Shown one piece after another: positions 11,790-23,281 of a DNA stretch of 64,000 nucleotides. The position numbers were made by a program, and so were the translations under genes. Each line of letters opens with the position of its first letter. Position 1 is the stretch's first letter. The notes beneath the pieces were generated by a model, which worked only from the letters and a program-made list of their open reading frames with translations, was not told the DNA's origin and did no database searches. This DNA comes from Sepioteuthis lessoniana (Eukaryota > Mollusca > Cephalopoda > Myopsida > Loliginidae), in contig OY757904.1 of assembly GCA_963585895.1 (NCBI GenBank), forward strand, positions 86,524,543 through 86,588,542. The letters run 5' to 3'.

Positions 11790-12762
11790 AGTGAATTTGA
11801 AGCAAAACATAGCTAAATAAGTTAATTTCAAAATCATTTCTATTGTTTTAGCATACGTATATTTCACCGTGTAATTTCAGTTATCATATCGTATGCAGGT
11901 AAATATTTCTGTGATAGAAATACTATTTGCAATGTTAATATACATGAATTAAATACCTGTACAGGGTTTTATTTAGTTTTGTCAATTACACGCAAAACGT
12001 GTGTAAAACGAGTAGACTTCTGACTTATTTTTATTGTTTTAGCATACGTGAATTTCACCGTATCTATAAAAGGTTTTAGTAAATTCAGTAATCATATCGT
12101 CTGCAGACGATATGATTAATGATAGAAATACTATTTGTAATGTTATTTTATTAGATTTTAATACTTGTGCACTGGTTTTTAGTTTAGTGAATTAGATACA
12201 AAACATAGCTAAGATAAGTTGATTTCTGATTTATATCTGTTGATTTTACATACGTATATTTCACCGTATCTATAAAAGTCAGTGATCATATCGTCTACAG
12301 GTCAATATATTAATGATAGAAATACTACCTGTAATGTTGTTTTACAAGAATTACACACCTGCACTCGGGTTTTTTAATTTTTGTAAATTCGTAGCAAAAC
12401 ATTAGGAAAATACATACTTTCATTACTTTTCCTTATAGTTTTAGCGTACATGAATTTCTCCGGTTTTTGCTAAGACTTTTCTATTTTCACAAATCATATC
12501 ATATTCTGGTCTATATTTTTATGATAGATATACTATTTGCAACGTTATTTTACTAGATTTCAATAGTTGTGCATTGGCTTTTTAATTGAGTAGATTAAAT
12601 ACAAATCATAGCTAAAATGAATTGATTTCTGACTTATTCATATTGTTTTAGCATACTTATATTTCACTTTATCTATAATCGGTTTTAGAAATTTCAGTTA
12701 TCATAACGTGAGAAGGTAAATATTTCTCTGATAGAAATGCTATTTGTAATGTTGATATATAT
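11790..12762 (+). repeat. Satellite S1, forward, between two inverted solo LTRs
   Basis: About five units are present. Core landmarks (ATTTGCAATGTT or variants) at 11927, 12136, 12330 and 12539 are spaced by roughly 195-210 bases. Confidence 0.85.
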
Positions 12763-13994
12763 CGTAGTCAACCCGCTACTCATAAACCAAACGAAACAAA
12801 ATAAACAAACCCCACTTCCAAGAAGTGATGAGACAGTGATGTCGTCAACTAATAGTATTTAGGAACGAATCATTAAGGAGCTAAATCGCTTCGCATAGGA
12901 CGTCTTTTTAAAATATTAAATTCAGCCTGTGTTTCTAAGGACAGTCCCCAAATAATGGACAAATAAAAAAAAAATGGTCGAAGTGGAATGAAGTTTCTCA
13001 CTATTATTTGGTACTAAATAGCAAATTCATTCTACTTAGACCACATAGCGTTGTAGCGCACAGTAAATAAAAAAGCAGCAGTATCAAACCGGGTCAAATC
13101 AGTTTGGTTGGACGTCAGCCAAGGGTGTGAGAGAAATCCGATTCTCCCCTGGTCACTCTAAGACCGAAGCCTAATCAGCAACAGCTGCCCATGAGGCCCA
13201 GCTCAAGGCTTCCCCTAAAGCCGACGTCCTGATTCTAGCCAGCAGACGACGCAGGAACATTGCCAGCCTCTCTGCTTAAAAGCCTTTTTCAGGTCTAATT
13301 CAGAAAGTCTATCCAAACATCTCCTGAGACGGCAAAATGCAGCAGACACAACTATCAGCCTCTCAACCTAACAGTACTTTTCAGGGCTAATTCAGAAAGT
13401 CTAACCCTCTGAGATGGCACCAGCAGCTACCTTCTTGCACCGACGACCACTTCCTTGCAGCAGCAACTACCACTCCTGTACCGGTGACCACTTCCCTGCA
13501 GCCGCAGCTACCAGCCCTGCTCCAGCGACCACCTTTCTGCAGCAGCGACCACCTTCCTGCACAGCAACTGCCTGTTCTGCACCAGCAGCTACCAGTCCTG
13601 GACCAGCGACCACCTTCCTGCACCAGCAGACACCAACAGCTATCAATACTGAACCAGCGACCACCTTCCTGCACCAACAGCTACCAGTCCTGAACCAGCG
13701 ATCACCTTCCGGCATCAGCAGATACCAGTCCTACACCAGCGACCACCTATCCAACGACCACCAGTCTTGTACCAGCTATCCAAACCTGCACCAGCGACTA
13801 GATCCTGCTCCAACGATCACCATCCAGCCGCGGAGACTGTTCGCCGTATGCTATACCGATTTACGATTCGCCATAATAAAGTTTGGCTTTTCGAAACAAC
13901 ACTCTTGTTTTGTCGTTCTTGCCTAGTTCGTTGTCAATCACTTATATTTCAAAAGTTTGCGGGGGGACCGGTATGTTTATCGGCCTCTGCAACA
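12763..13994 (+). mobile_element. Solo LTR A, copy 2, plus orientation
   Basis: The segment starts CGTAGTCAACC (copy 1 has TGTAGTCAACC) and ends CCTCTGCAACA. The flanks TATAT and TATAC fit a 4-5 bp target duplication in the satellite. The minisatellite at about 13410-13800 has a unit of ~39 bases (CAGCGACCACCTTCCTGCAC is its core). A canonical AATAAAG signal lies near 13874, about 120 bases before the 3' end, as expected for the R region. The long frame 13414-13926 is a repeat product. Confidence 0.75.
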
Positions 13995-14733
13995 TATACG
14001 TGAATTAATTACCCGTTCAGGCTTTAATTTAGTTTTATCAATTACATAATAAACTTATGTAAAACATGTAAATTTTTTACTTATTTTTATTGTTTTGGGA
14101 TGCGAAAAGTTCACGATGTCTATAAAAGGTTTTAGTAAATTCATTGATCATATCGTGTGCAGGACTATGTATTATATATGCATATGAATTTCTCTGCTTT
14201 GTTCTAAGGCTTTTCTATTTTCACTAATCATATCATGTTCAGATAGGGTTAGGGTTAGGGTTAGCGTATAAGGGTTAGGGTTTGGGTTAGGGTTAGCGGT
14301 TAGGTTTAGGGTTAGAGTTAGGGTTAAGTTTAGGGGTTAGGGTTGGGGTAAGGGTTAGAGTTTTTTTAGCGAATGTTTTTCTATTTTCATTAATCAAATC
14401 ATAAGCGTGTATATATTTTTATGATACAAATATTAATTGCAAATTTATTTCAATAAATTTCCCTAGTTGTGTGCTGGTCTTTTAGTTTAGTGAATTAGAT
14501 GCAAAACAGCTAAAATAAGTTGATTTCTGACTTATTTCTATTGTTTTTGCATACGTAGATTTCACCGTATTAATAAAAGGTTTTAGTAAATTCAGTGATC
14601 ATATCGTGTGTAGGTCTATATATTCATGAAAGAAATACTATTTGTAATGTTATTTTACTAGAATTACACAACTGTACACGGGCTTTTTTATTTTTGTAAA
14701 TTCATAGCAATACATAGCGAAAGTGCATACTTT
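13995..14733 (+). repeat. Satellite S1, forward
   Basis: About four units carry the usual landmarks, interrupted by a telomere-like tract. The array stops inside the GCATACTTTCATTAC block and resumes at 23282 with the next bases of the same block. Confidence 0.85.
14245..14360 (+). repeat. Interstitial telomere-like (TTAGGG)n tract, degenerate
   Basis: About 115 bases of AGGGTT repeats are present, with variants such as AGCGTT, GGTTTG and AGAGTT. The tract begins inside the satellite block TCATGTTCAGAT and is followed by more satellite. The TTAGGG form is the telomere motif of vertebrates and many other animals. Confidence 0.9.
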
Positions 14734-15833
14734 TGTTGCGGAGCCGATAATCACGTCGACCCTGCAAATGATTTATAAGGTTAATCGTGCGAATAATGAC
14801 AGCCAAAAGACAATGAAGGAAACAAAGGCGATGTAACAATATAACAAAGATGACAATTTATTTGTCGTATTTTCAAGTGCATATGTTAAGTTCGTGATAG
14901 TTGTATTTGTGCCTTCAGCTAGATTGTTGGTGTCGGTAGTTGGTATGGTCGAAGTCGTAGATAGGTGCAGCTAGATGTTCGATGCGGGTAGCTGATATTG
15001 GTAAAGTCGTAGAGGTGCAGCTAGACGTTCGATGGGGGTAGTTGATGTTGGTCAAGTTGTAGAGGTGCAGCTAGACGTTCGACGTAGGTCACTGATGTTG
15101 GTCGAGTACAGCTGCAGCTAGACGTTTCCATGCGGGTAGTTGATATTAGTCGAGATTGGAAGATCGACGTCCCGGTTTTTGAAGTATATTGGATTAAGCG
15201 GGGGAGGGGGGGTCGATGTGGTTGCTAGCCCGTACAGCGAGTCGTACGTGGGCTAGATGCTGCAATGCTAGGGCTGTCCGTACAGCGAGTCGTACATGGA
15301 CTTGATGCCGCATTGTGTCGTGGTCGAAGTTGGTGTTGGCAGCTTGGTCGCGTAGAGTGAGCGGGTGAGGTGTGACTAAGACTTAACCGTGTCTTAGAAT
15401 TGAGGACTAAGTAAACGGACAGGGTAACCGTGGCTAAGGTTTGCCATGCCTTAGCACATGCGAATTCGAGCGAGCGAATCGGTGAGGCAAGGACTTTGCC
15501 GTGCCCCTAACTGTGCGGATGTATCGGAAACGGTAGCTAATATTTTGCCGTGTCAAAGCTGTGCGAACCTATCGGGCGAACAGGCCGGGAGGTCGCAGCT
15601 AAGATTAGCAGTATCTTAGCGCTGCGCAGATAAGGAAGCGGTAGCTAAAGGCTAATCCGTGCCTTTAGCGCTGCGCAGCCGGGCGAACGAACGGACAACG
15701 GAACCGACCCAGTTGGTTAAGGCGAATGCGACCACGAGATGTAGGATTCAGCCTTGGGGAGCCTCGCTCTGAGAGCGGGCTCCTGAGAGCTTCGTAAAAC
15801 GAACTCTCTTATTTCTAAAAATATAAAAATACA
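14734..15833 (-). mobile_element. LTR-like element C
   Basis: The segment starts TGTTGCGGAGCC. Its first ~135 bases, read in reverse complement, resemble the end of the fragment at 4755-4885, including an AATAAATT signal. Inside is a tandem repeat at about 14940-15150 (a GTTCGATG...GTAGTTGATNTTGGT unit of ~60 bases), then GC-richer sequence with a second set of short repeats (CGTACAGCGAGTCGTAC twice, near 15230 and 15280, and GCGAACNNATCGG). The inner boundary, taken as ATACA at 15833, is uncertain. No coding region is seen. Confidence 0.5.
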
Positions 15834-16164
15834 TGCTTTCAGTGAGCACAAGGCCCAAAAAATTTTGGGGGAGGGGGAAGGGACGAAAACAGTATTATTC
15901 TTTGGAGCCCTAGTTAGTCACACTCATCGCCCACAATCATTATCCAATCATTCTATAAAATGGATATATTCTTACATCACCAGGCGCGCAACAATAACCA
16001 AAATACAAAATTCGCCCAATGAAAACCCTACTGATGAAGTGAAATGACATATAGACAATGGAAGATACATGATGAGGGATTGGAGAAAAGGCTCCGAGTA
16101 AACAAAAAATAAACTCTGTTTGGTTTCCCTCCCATCATCCCTTCTATGATATGGAAAGTCGACT
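15834..16164. other. No recognisable gene
   Basis: This is the spacer between element C and the 3' tail of LINE copy 2. A near-duplicate of the LINE end (CCGAGTAAACAAAAAATAA near 16098 and CAGAGTAAACCAAAAAC near 16192) is the only structure seen. The short open frame at 15865-16047 has no recognisable features. Confidence 0.5.
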
Positions 16165-16579
16165 GTTTTTTTTTGTTTTTTTTTTTTGGTACTCAGAGTA
16201 AACCAAAAACAAGCAGAGCTATCCCTAAAAAAGAGCCTAAAAACTAATCAGGATAAAAGAACAAACAGGAAAGGGTGCGGCCAGGAAAGGGGACAACATG
16301 GGATACAGTAATATCCAGTCAAGATCCTCAAAAGAGGCTGGGGACTGACAGGTAGTAAGGGGAGAAAAAAGGGAATGTGGGGGATCTTGAAAAAACTAGC
16401 ATCTAACCGAGAGGGACAATGACACACCTCACACAACTAACTAGGGGGTCAAGAATTCTAAGAAGTACTTAAGTTCCTACTTACCCTGGGTGTGGTCCCG
16501 AGGGACCCGGACCATCGTCGCCACGCTCAAGCAGAGGTGGGAAGGATAACTCCAACGTTGCCCCCGGGCATACGACCAG

Positions 16580-19500
16580 GCTTGCTGCATGCACCTACCT
16601 TTTGCTGAATGTTATGCGATTCAAGCGAATTCTATCGCATCTAATTTTTACCCAAAGCTGATCACTAAAGAACAAGATCAGATCGCGATGAGAAAAGTTT
16701 GCACACTCATACATCTGCCAAATAACCATTCTAGCCACAGCTAGGATCGCGAGAAACACCACACGCTTCTCTCCCAGAAACGGAGGACCAACATTGTCCA
16801 TAACGTACCCAACGTCGAGCAGCATGAGATATCTAGAGCTAATATGAGCCGTCCACTCCTCGACGTGACTCCAGAACGGGCGAACCCGCTCGCAGTAGTA
16901 AAAGGCATGCAAAGCCGTTTCCTCTGAACCACTGCTGCAGCATGTCTGCCAAACACGCTCTGTAAGCCCAGTCGTTGAGGGCCAACGCAATCCGAGCAAG
17001 CCACCTGGTGAGCGAGAACTCGGAGTTGTTCAAGAAGCTCGAGCCTGGCGCCCAATTTCACTGTGAGCGAATCTCCTCCAGCGACTAGCCGAGCCACTTT
17101 ACCAGAGGATCCGAAAAGGAACCCGCCACTAACCCTTGATAATCTCCTTCCGTGACCGAAAAAGGTCACTCGACCGAAGTAGGTCGAGTGGCCCTGCAGC
17201 ACTAGCGGACAAACAGTGCTTCATCCTTCGGCCTACGACAATGCCTCGGGATTCGACCTCAGGCGTGGAAAAGCATTCCTCACCTTAAGGCCCCATACCA
17301 CGTCCGTCGTTAATGATCGGCCTAGGTAAGCCAGTCTCTCGGCGAGCCAATGGCTCTCGAGATCCGGCATCCCTAGATCCCCATTGCGAGGATGTTGACA
17401 GCAGACCTGTCTAGGGACCAACGGGCTTTGGCCTTTCCAAAAGAGTTTGAAAAGGGATTGTTCCAGCGCCACGCGATGATCCATTGGCAGACGGAGTACG
17501 GACAAACGGAAAAGAATCAAGAGGATGATGTACCCGGTGCGCACTCTGCCCTGCCCTTCAAGGACAGCCGCTTTCGAAGTCAGGTAGCCACCTGCGCTTC
17601 TACCTTAGCCTGTACTTCCAACCAATTTCGCTCCAGCTGGAGGCCGGGCCCAAACCACTCCCCTCACTCCAGCGGAAGGGTCTTGGCAGGGGGACGCCAC
17701 CTCTCCAAGCACCCAACCGCAAACCTTCGCTCTTGTCAAAGTTGACCTTGGCACCTGCCATCTTCTCGTACCTCTCGACCGCCATCTTTACCGCTACTAT
17801 GTCCAGTCGGCGGGACACGAAGACAGTGATGTCAACGGCGAGCGCAGAAATCTTTGCTCGGACGCTGCCGGTCAGGGAGATTCCACACAGGGCCAGACGA
17901 GCCCTCTCATCCCTAAGCGTACGAAAAAGGGCTCCAAAGCGAAGACAGAGAAGAAGGGACAAGGGGCAGCCTTGCCGGACCGATCGCTTGATCGCAAAAG
18001 TCCTCGAACGCCTTCCATTAACTTGCACCACCGCCTGCAAGTTGTGGTACAGCATGCTGATCCATTTGCGGAACTCCAGTTCGAATCCATCGGTCTCCAA
18101 GACCGTCGCCAAGAACCGATGGTCCACCCCATCGAAGGATGATCATGGACTGATCTAAATTGATCAGCACGGCTTCAGTGTCGTCTTCTATTCCCTCGAG
18201 GATCTGGCGCACCAAATGGAAGTTGTCTTGGATCGATCATCCCTTCACAGCATAGTTCTACTCAGGACCGATCAGATCACTAATGACAAGCTGCAGACGG
18301 TTCGCCAAGACCCGAACAAAAATCTTTCATTCTGTGTTAAGCAGAGTTATGGGCCTGTAATCGTCTAGCTCCTCCCAAACATGCCTGCCGCCTTTCTTCT
18401 GCGATGTGATCACACCCTTGGTAATTCTACAAGGAATGGCTCCCTGGGCAAACCAATGGTTAAATATATCCGTCAGAATAGGGAAAAACATGTGTGACAT
18501 CTTCAAGTACGCTTCGTAGGGCAAACCATCCAGTCCTGGCGACTTGTCAAGGCTGACCTGCTTCAACGCATCACGGACTTCACATTCAGTAACCACACCC
18601 TCACAACTAGCCGCTTCCGCCTCCTCAAGACGGGTGAAGTCAGCTAAATAGTTACGAAACTCCTGAACCTGGAGGTCAGGACAGGACAGCGAGCGAAGCG
18701 ATCACGAAAGTGCGTCCGAAAAGCCTCACGTATCTCACGGTTCGATCTCAGCTCGTACCCGTCAGGGGACTTAACGCATTCGATGTACCGACCAAAGAAC
18801 CTCCGTAACTCTTCCTTACGCATAAATGCATTACATTTCACGGCTTCGTTCGAAACTCTTTTTAGCCTATTTCTAACAACGAAACGCTTGTAGCACTCGC
18901 TAGCCTCGCGCTCAAGGTCCCCCTTGGCTAGATCTACGGCTATGGAGTCCCCCCTTCCACTGCCCGGGAGAGTCTATCTTCTAAAGATTTCGCCTTCTTA
19001 GCCCTATTTAGTTGGAGCTGTTGGTTGTATTTGATGGCGAAATCCCTAATCCTATACTTAAGGGATCTCCACCACCTATTCCCAATAACCGCCCACACTA
19101 ACGCCCGCTGAATTAGGTTTCCCAGCTGCATCCGGAAGTCCCATATCTCCAGTAAGGAGGTATTGAACTTACAGTATCTGGCCAGACTAGGCCTATTTGC
19201 TAACTGCAGACTGAACCCGAACAATTTTATGGTCAGTCCGCCCTAACCAGTGGAACGTGGGACAAGTAACTAGGTCACTGTCAGCTCTACTAACTAACAC
19301 TCTGTCCAGGTAAGACCGAACTTGGCCAGAGGGCGAACTTCCTAACCACGTCCACATCTCCCTCTCAAGGTGATCCAGACGGTACCTGTCGATCAAATCG
19401 AACTCGACCAAAAATTCGACCAGGCTGCTGTCACATCTTCCCGACCGGCCCAATCTATTTTGGGATCAAGGATCGCATTCCAATCACCCACTAGAACAGT

Positions 19501-19873
19501 CCGCTTCGAAGCATCCAGGAACGACCCCAACAAAGAAGGAGCGTCTCTCCGCAGCAATATTGGGCGCATGAACCGTGGCTATCCGAAACTCGAAGGTTTT
19601 TACGGTAACATCAGCCACCAACAGCCGGCCCCCATTACCTGCAAAGACAAGATTGACAATCGCATCCAGGCTGCGTCCTACTAGCAGAGAGACGCCAGCG
19701 CCACAGCGGCTGCCGACTGCTGAAAAGACCACGAAGTCGTCCTCCAGCACCCGACAATCTGCCTCACAAATGAAGTGCGTCTCTTTCACTGCAGCAACAT
19801 GCACACAGAGGTTCGAGAGTTCAGCAAGCAAGTTTGCGCACTTGCTTGCATCCCTCAGTCCCTTCGCGTTCAA
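16580..19873 (-). pseudogene. LINE copy 2 ORF2: APE endonuclease, RT, C-terminal Cys domain
   Basis: The segment encodes, in broken frames, the protein that nicks the target and copies LINE RNA. From 19873 the endonuclease starts MNAKGLRD, with the VKETHF catalytic block, then SYLDRVL and the GRTDHK end motif near 19230. RT blocks follow: DKSPGLDGLPYE (18596-18327), DDYRPITLLNT, LINLDQS, SVRQGCPLS, and a palm motif that reads ALAVDIT in place of the expected F-A-D-D. Downstream are GLRLGAWRGG, the thumb, and the C-terminal region with WLARIALALNDWAYRACLADM and ETALHAFYYC (lacking the first Cys pair seen in copy 1). At least six frameshifts or stops lie near 19480, 19190, 18640, 18300, 17600 and 17230. 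The copy is inactive. Confidence 0.88.
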
Positions 19874-20569
19874 ACTAGAAATGTTTAGAGCTATACTGAC
19901 CCACTTACCTACTCAGTGTCAACGATGGGCCGGAAATCCTCGGACGTGAGGATGCCGATTGCCTGTCTTAAGGAGCCGGTGCCGAGTTCAGTGGTTACTC
20001 GGCCATCCTTGGACAATCCTCCGACATCAAGCGGGAACCTCACCTTTAGAGATCTGTAAAGAGAGGGGTGAACATAAATAGGAACCCTCCTTTGCAACTG
20101 TTTATCATATTTTTGAGTGAGGGGTGTTCCAATTCCGCCAACCTCACGCCCACATCAGCTTGGCTAGCCGTCTCCAGAAACTTCCACACGCCCTTGGTCC
20201 GGCCGCCAGCTGAACGGACGAAAGTGGTCACCATGGGTACACCCCTAAAGTTGACTGGATTATACGTCTTCTTCTGTATTTTTTCGTGATCCTGCAGCGG
20301 CTTCAGTGCCTTTCGAAGCTGGAAGTCCCTAATTGCTTCCGGCTCTACTGAGCACAGAGCCGCTGCCTTCTTATGTCTGGTGAGCTGGATTTGGCCCTTC
20401 GCCGGCTTGTTTTATGCGTGGTACTTTGGGAGGGAGGTCTCGCCTCGGACTCAGCCGGAGGGCGATCCTTGAACAATTCCAGAGATGAGAAGGAGGAGAA
20501 GTTGAGTGAGGGACGGGATGGAGTGCAAGGGGGACACATTTGTGCGTCACGCTCTAAGGATTGGAGGTG

Positions 20570-20840
20570 CCCGTGGTGTAATGGTTATCGTCGTAGGAAA
20601 TGCACACGGCGACACGAGTTCAAATCCTAGACGAGACTGATTGCATTTCACATAGCACTAATACCCTTGGGAAAGGTATGAATCCAATTATTCTCCCCCC
20701 AGCTATGGGTAAATAGTAGGACAGACTAGGTTCTTCAGCCTTGGTGAGGCAACTAGTCAAGGAGAAGGAAAACTCTTAATTCAAACCTGTGAAACTCCGC
20801 TTAAAAATTGACCTTGTGTCATATCCTGCCCGAGCGGAGG
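20570..20840 (+). mobile_element. tRNA-derived SINE inserted in LINE ORF1
   Basis: The head at about 20572-20640 has an A box (TGGTGTAATGG) and a B box (GAGTTCAAATCC) at tRNA spacing, so it carries an internal RNA polymerase III promoter. The T stem does not pair well, so this is a tRNA-derived SINE head and not a tRNA gene. The ~200-base body contains TAGTAGGACAGACTAGGTTC and AACTAGTCAAGGAGAAGG. No poly-A tail is seen. The insertion is opposite in strand to the LINE. Confidence 0.75.
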
Positions 20841-20849
20841 GGTTAGTAA

Positions 20850-21190
20850 ATATGGTTGTTGGGGAAGTTCACGTTGGGGAGGATGATATTGGGGAGGTTG
20901 TTGTTGGGCAGGTTGTTGGGGAAGTTGTTGAGGAGGTTGTTGGGGGAGTTCATGTTGGATAGGTTGTTGGGGAGGTTGATAATGTGGAGGTTGTTGTTGT
21001 ATAGGTTGTTGGGGAGGTTGATAATGTGGAGGTTGTTGTTGTTGGGCAGGTTGTTGGCGAGGTTGTTGGGGAGGTCCATCTTGAGGAGGTTGATATTGGG
21101 GAGGAGGTTGTTGGGGAGGTTGTTGTGGGGGAAGTTGTTGTGGGGAAAATTGCCGTGGTGGAGGTTCATGTTGGGCAGGTTGTTAGGCAG
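20850..21190 (-). repeat. Asn/Leu/Pro-rich minisatellite within LINE ORF1
   Basis: The plus strand repeats GTTGTTGGGGAGGTTG-type units of 15-18 bases over ~340 bases. On the minus strand, which is the LINE sense strand, this stays open and reads NLPNNNLPN-type repeats. The frame is kept by unit lengths that are multiples of three. Confidence 0.85.
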
Positions 21191-22162
21191 GTTGTAGAAA
21201 TGCGTTAGATGGGCCTTCCAAAGGGTCTTCATGAGGAGGTGCACTTGAGCACATCTTTTTGGAGGTCCCTTCTCCGCTGTCCCTTCTTCTCTTCAAGTTG
21301 ACGGCGGTGTCAATAGGTGTTTCCTGTACTAGTGTCTCCTGTGTTGGCTTAAGTTTCTTTTTGGCAGAAACCTTGGTCATTGGTAACACTGGTGTCGCTG
21401 GCGAAGGTTCTGAACCTGAAGCTGGTTTTGAAGCTGAAACTGGTTCTGGTGTTGGTATTGGTATAACTGAAATTGGTTCTGATGTTGGTGTTGCTGGGAC
21501 TGGTTCCGATGCGGATCTTAAATCTGGTGCTGTGTCCTTAGTTGGAGAAGTATCAGCTGAACTAGTTTCCCCTGCTTTTGGGTTTTTTTCTTTTTTTCCG
21601 GGTCACTTCGGTCCAACCTTCATCAGCCTTAGGCTGATCATTGCTTTTGGACTGGACCTAACCCGGATCTTTTCCTTTGGTCTCCTTAGTTGGCTGCTCA
21701 CTGCTGATGGTGGCTGTGGTGGTTGTTTAAAGCCAAACAGTGCAGTCGTCTGCCTTCCACCACCACCATCATTTGCTTCTCTCTGCTGATGATTGTCTCG
21801 AGGATGTCCTGGAAGCCCTCCCTTGTTAGACATAGCCGGAATGTGTAGTCCCCGTAGGCCATACGGGCGGTGGATCTGAGAAGGTTTATTTCCTCAACAT
21901 GGCCATAAGCGCTGAGGAAAGTGGCCATAACCTCCCCAGTGATGAAAGTCGGGACCTTACACACCGTCACTCGAATGCTAGAGGTACTCATATAATCCAG
22001 CTGCAGCCGGAAGAACTTTGGCAGCGTACTCTTCTGAGGGTAGCAGAACGTCCCACATCACAAAACTCCTGCGACAGAAGTACTAGCAGGGCACGCCAGC
22101 TTTTCGGAGTAATTCCTCAAAACCCTCTTTCTTAGTCCAACCAGTCGTCTCGTCTTGATATC

Positions 22163-23281
22163 TGTCACGACCAGAGAGAGAATCCGAGGTTCGATTTTCT
22201 GGACGATCTCAGGGATGGGCAAGATTTCATTGCCTTTGAAGTATTCTGCATACTTGCCCCCACTCTACCCCTTTCATAATCTTCGGGATCTCTCTGCTAG
22301 ACTTTCCACAGTGATTTGGTAGGACTTGGGTTATTCGACTTTTGTCACGGCTGTGTTGGACTTGTTGACTCAGAGTGGACCGGTAGTGACCGCCAGTTGG
22401 ATCCAATCAGACTGGTTAACAGGGTATTTTGAGATTGGGTGCCCGGTTCCCCTCGTTCTTCCGACTGCCTTGGGAGGGCTTCATTTGTGCTGACAAGGGG
22501 TGCCGCTTTGGAGACTTCTTCAGGAGGGGAAGAAAGGGAAGAATCCCCCATGATTGCAAGATAGCAATCAGGAGGGTAAACGTAGATATGGAAACTGAGG
22601 ACAGGAAACTGGGGACAGTGCTGCCGCCCAGCAACTGAAGCTAAGGTAGGGAACTTGGGAGCAACTAGCATCCAGTTTCCAGATAAAAAAAGGTGGTAGT
22701 AACTCAATACCGATCCACAACATGCAAGACATATATACATTGAACAGACAATTAAGATAACAAAATAATCAAAAACAAGACAAAACAATAATAAAAAAAA
22801 CAAGACAAAGTATCAAAGAATCAAGAGCAATTCAAACAAATATGCAAAGAATTCAAATAAGCAAAAGCATTCAAATAAGCAAAAGCATTCAAATAAGCAA
22901 CAAAGCGGTCAAAAGGATAAGAGAGAACTTAGTAAAAATGAACACTAAAATTTGATCTCGTTGCTTGTTTATTTAAAGGGAAAGGCATGTCACACTGCTG
23001 GGCTACATAAATATAAAGTTCGTCTATTAAAAATGGGCGTAAAAATAAAGTCCTTCTTTAGCCTGAGATAGGCTAGAGAAGATAATTTACTCCATTTTAA
23101 TGGAGTTACTTTTGGCAGACGTGTTCTGTAAATGTTGTTAGATGTAATTTATTCCCTTTTCGTAGCTGTAACGGCTGGTCAAGGTCGTATAGGGCGGCAT
23201 CATTTCCGGTCGTAGCCGGATGTCGTGTTTGTAGGGGTGTGAGCTATCCGATCTGTTTATGTTGGTGAACAGGTCGCGACA
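22163..23281. mobile_element. Segment with near-perfect 10-bp inverted termini (LTR-like)
   Basis: It starts TGTCACGACC and ends GGTCGCGACA, which are inverted with one mismatch. Satellite S1 resumes directly after it. No coding region is convincing; the open frames at 22345-22803 are short and compositionally odd (a T-rich hydrophobic stretch). A short repeat (AATAAGCAAAAGCATTCA, three times) lies at about 22855-22900. It may be an LTR or the remains of the element into which the LINE inserted. Confidence 0.5.

Larger units (their letters stand above)
19909..21991 (-). pseudogene. LINE copy 2 ORF1: nucleic-acid-binding protein remnant
   Basis: The N-terminal frame (21991-21698) reads RVTVCKVPTF...AYGHVEEINLL, an RRM-like strand-helix pattern typical of ORF1 of L1/Tx1-type LINEs. 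Next come a low-complexity basic and Pro/Gln-rich region in other frames (21833-21183), the Asn-rich minisatellite, a SINE insertion, and the C-terminal part (20234-19909) ending EDFRPIVDTE just before ORF2. In LINEs ORF1 binds the element RNA. The position directly upstream of ORF2 on the same strand supports the call. The frame is broken at many places. A CCHC knuckle, often present in such ORF1s, is not visible. Confidence 0.65.
16165..22162 (-). mobile_element. LINE copy 2, nearly full length
   Basis: This is an APE-type non-LTR retrotransposon on the minus strand. In element order it has a short leader, ORF1 (21991-19909), ORF2 (19873 to about 16580), a 3' UTR (about 16580-16190) and an A-rich tail seen as a T-run at 16165-16187. 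The gap between ORF1 and ORF2 is about 35 bases. A SINE interrupts ORF1. It is the same family as the copy at 1-3715. The 5' boundary is set by the adjoining segment that starts at 22163. Confidence 0.8.

Noticed and set aside
17392..19949. Plus-strand open frames of 104-141 residues
   Set aside because: They are antisense to LINE ORF2 and have no independent features.
20572..20640. A functional tRNA gene
   Set aside because: A and B boxes are present but the T stem does not pair well and a SINE body follows.
20856..21208. Leu/Gly/Arg-rich plus-strand open frames
   Set aside because: They are the antisense of the Asn-rich minisatellite in LINE ORF1.
22345..22803. 152-residue frame with a hydrophobic N-terminus
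   Set aside because: The hydrophobic part is from an A/T-rich tract, no family is recognised, and the region lies in a repeat-derived segment.
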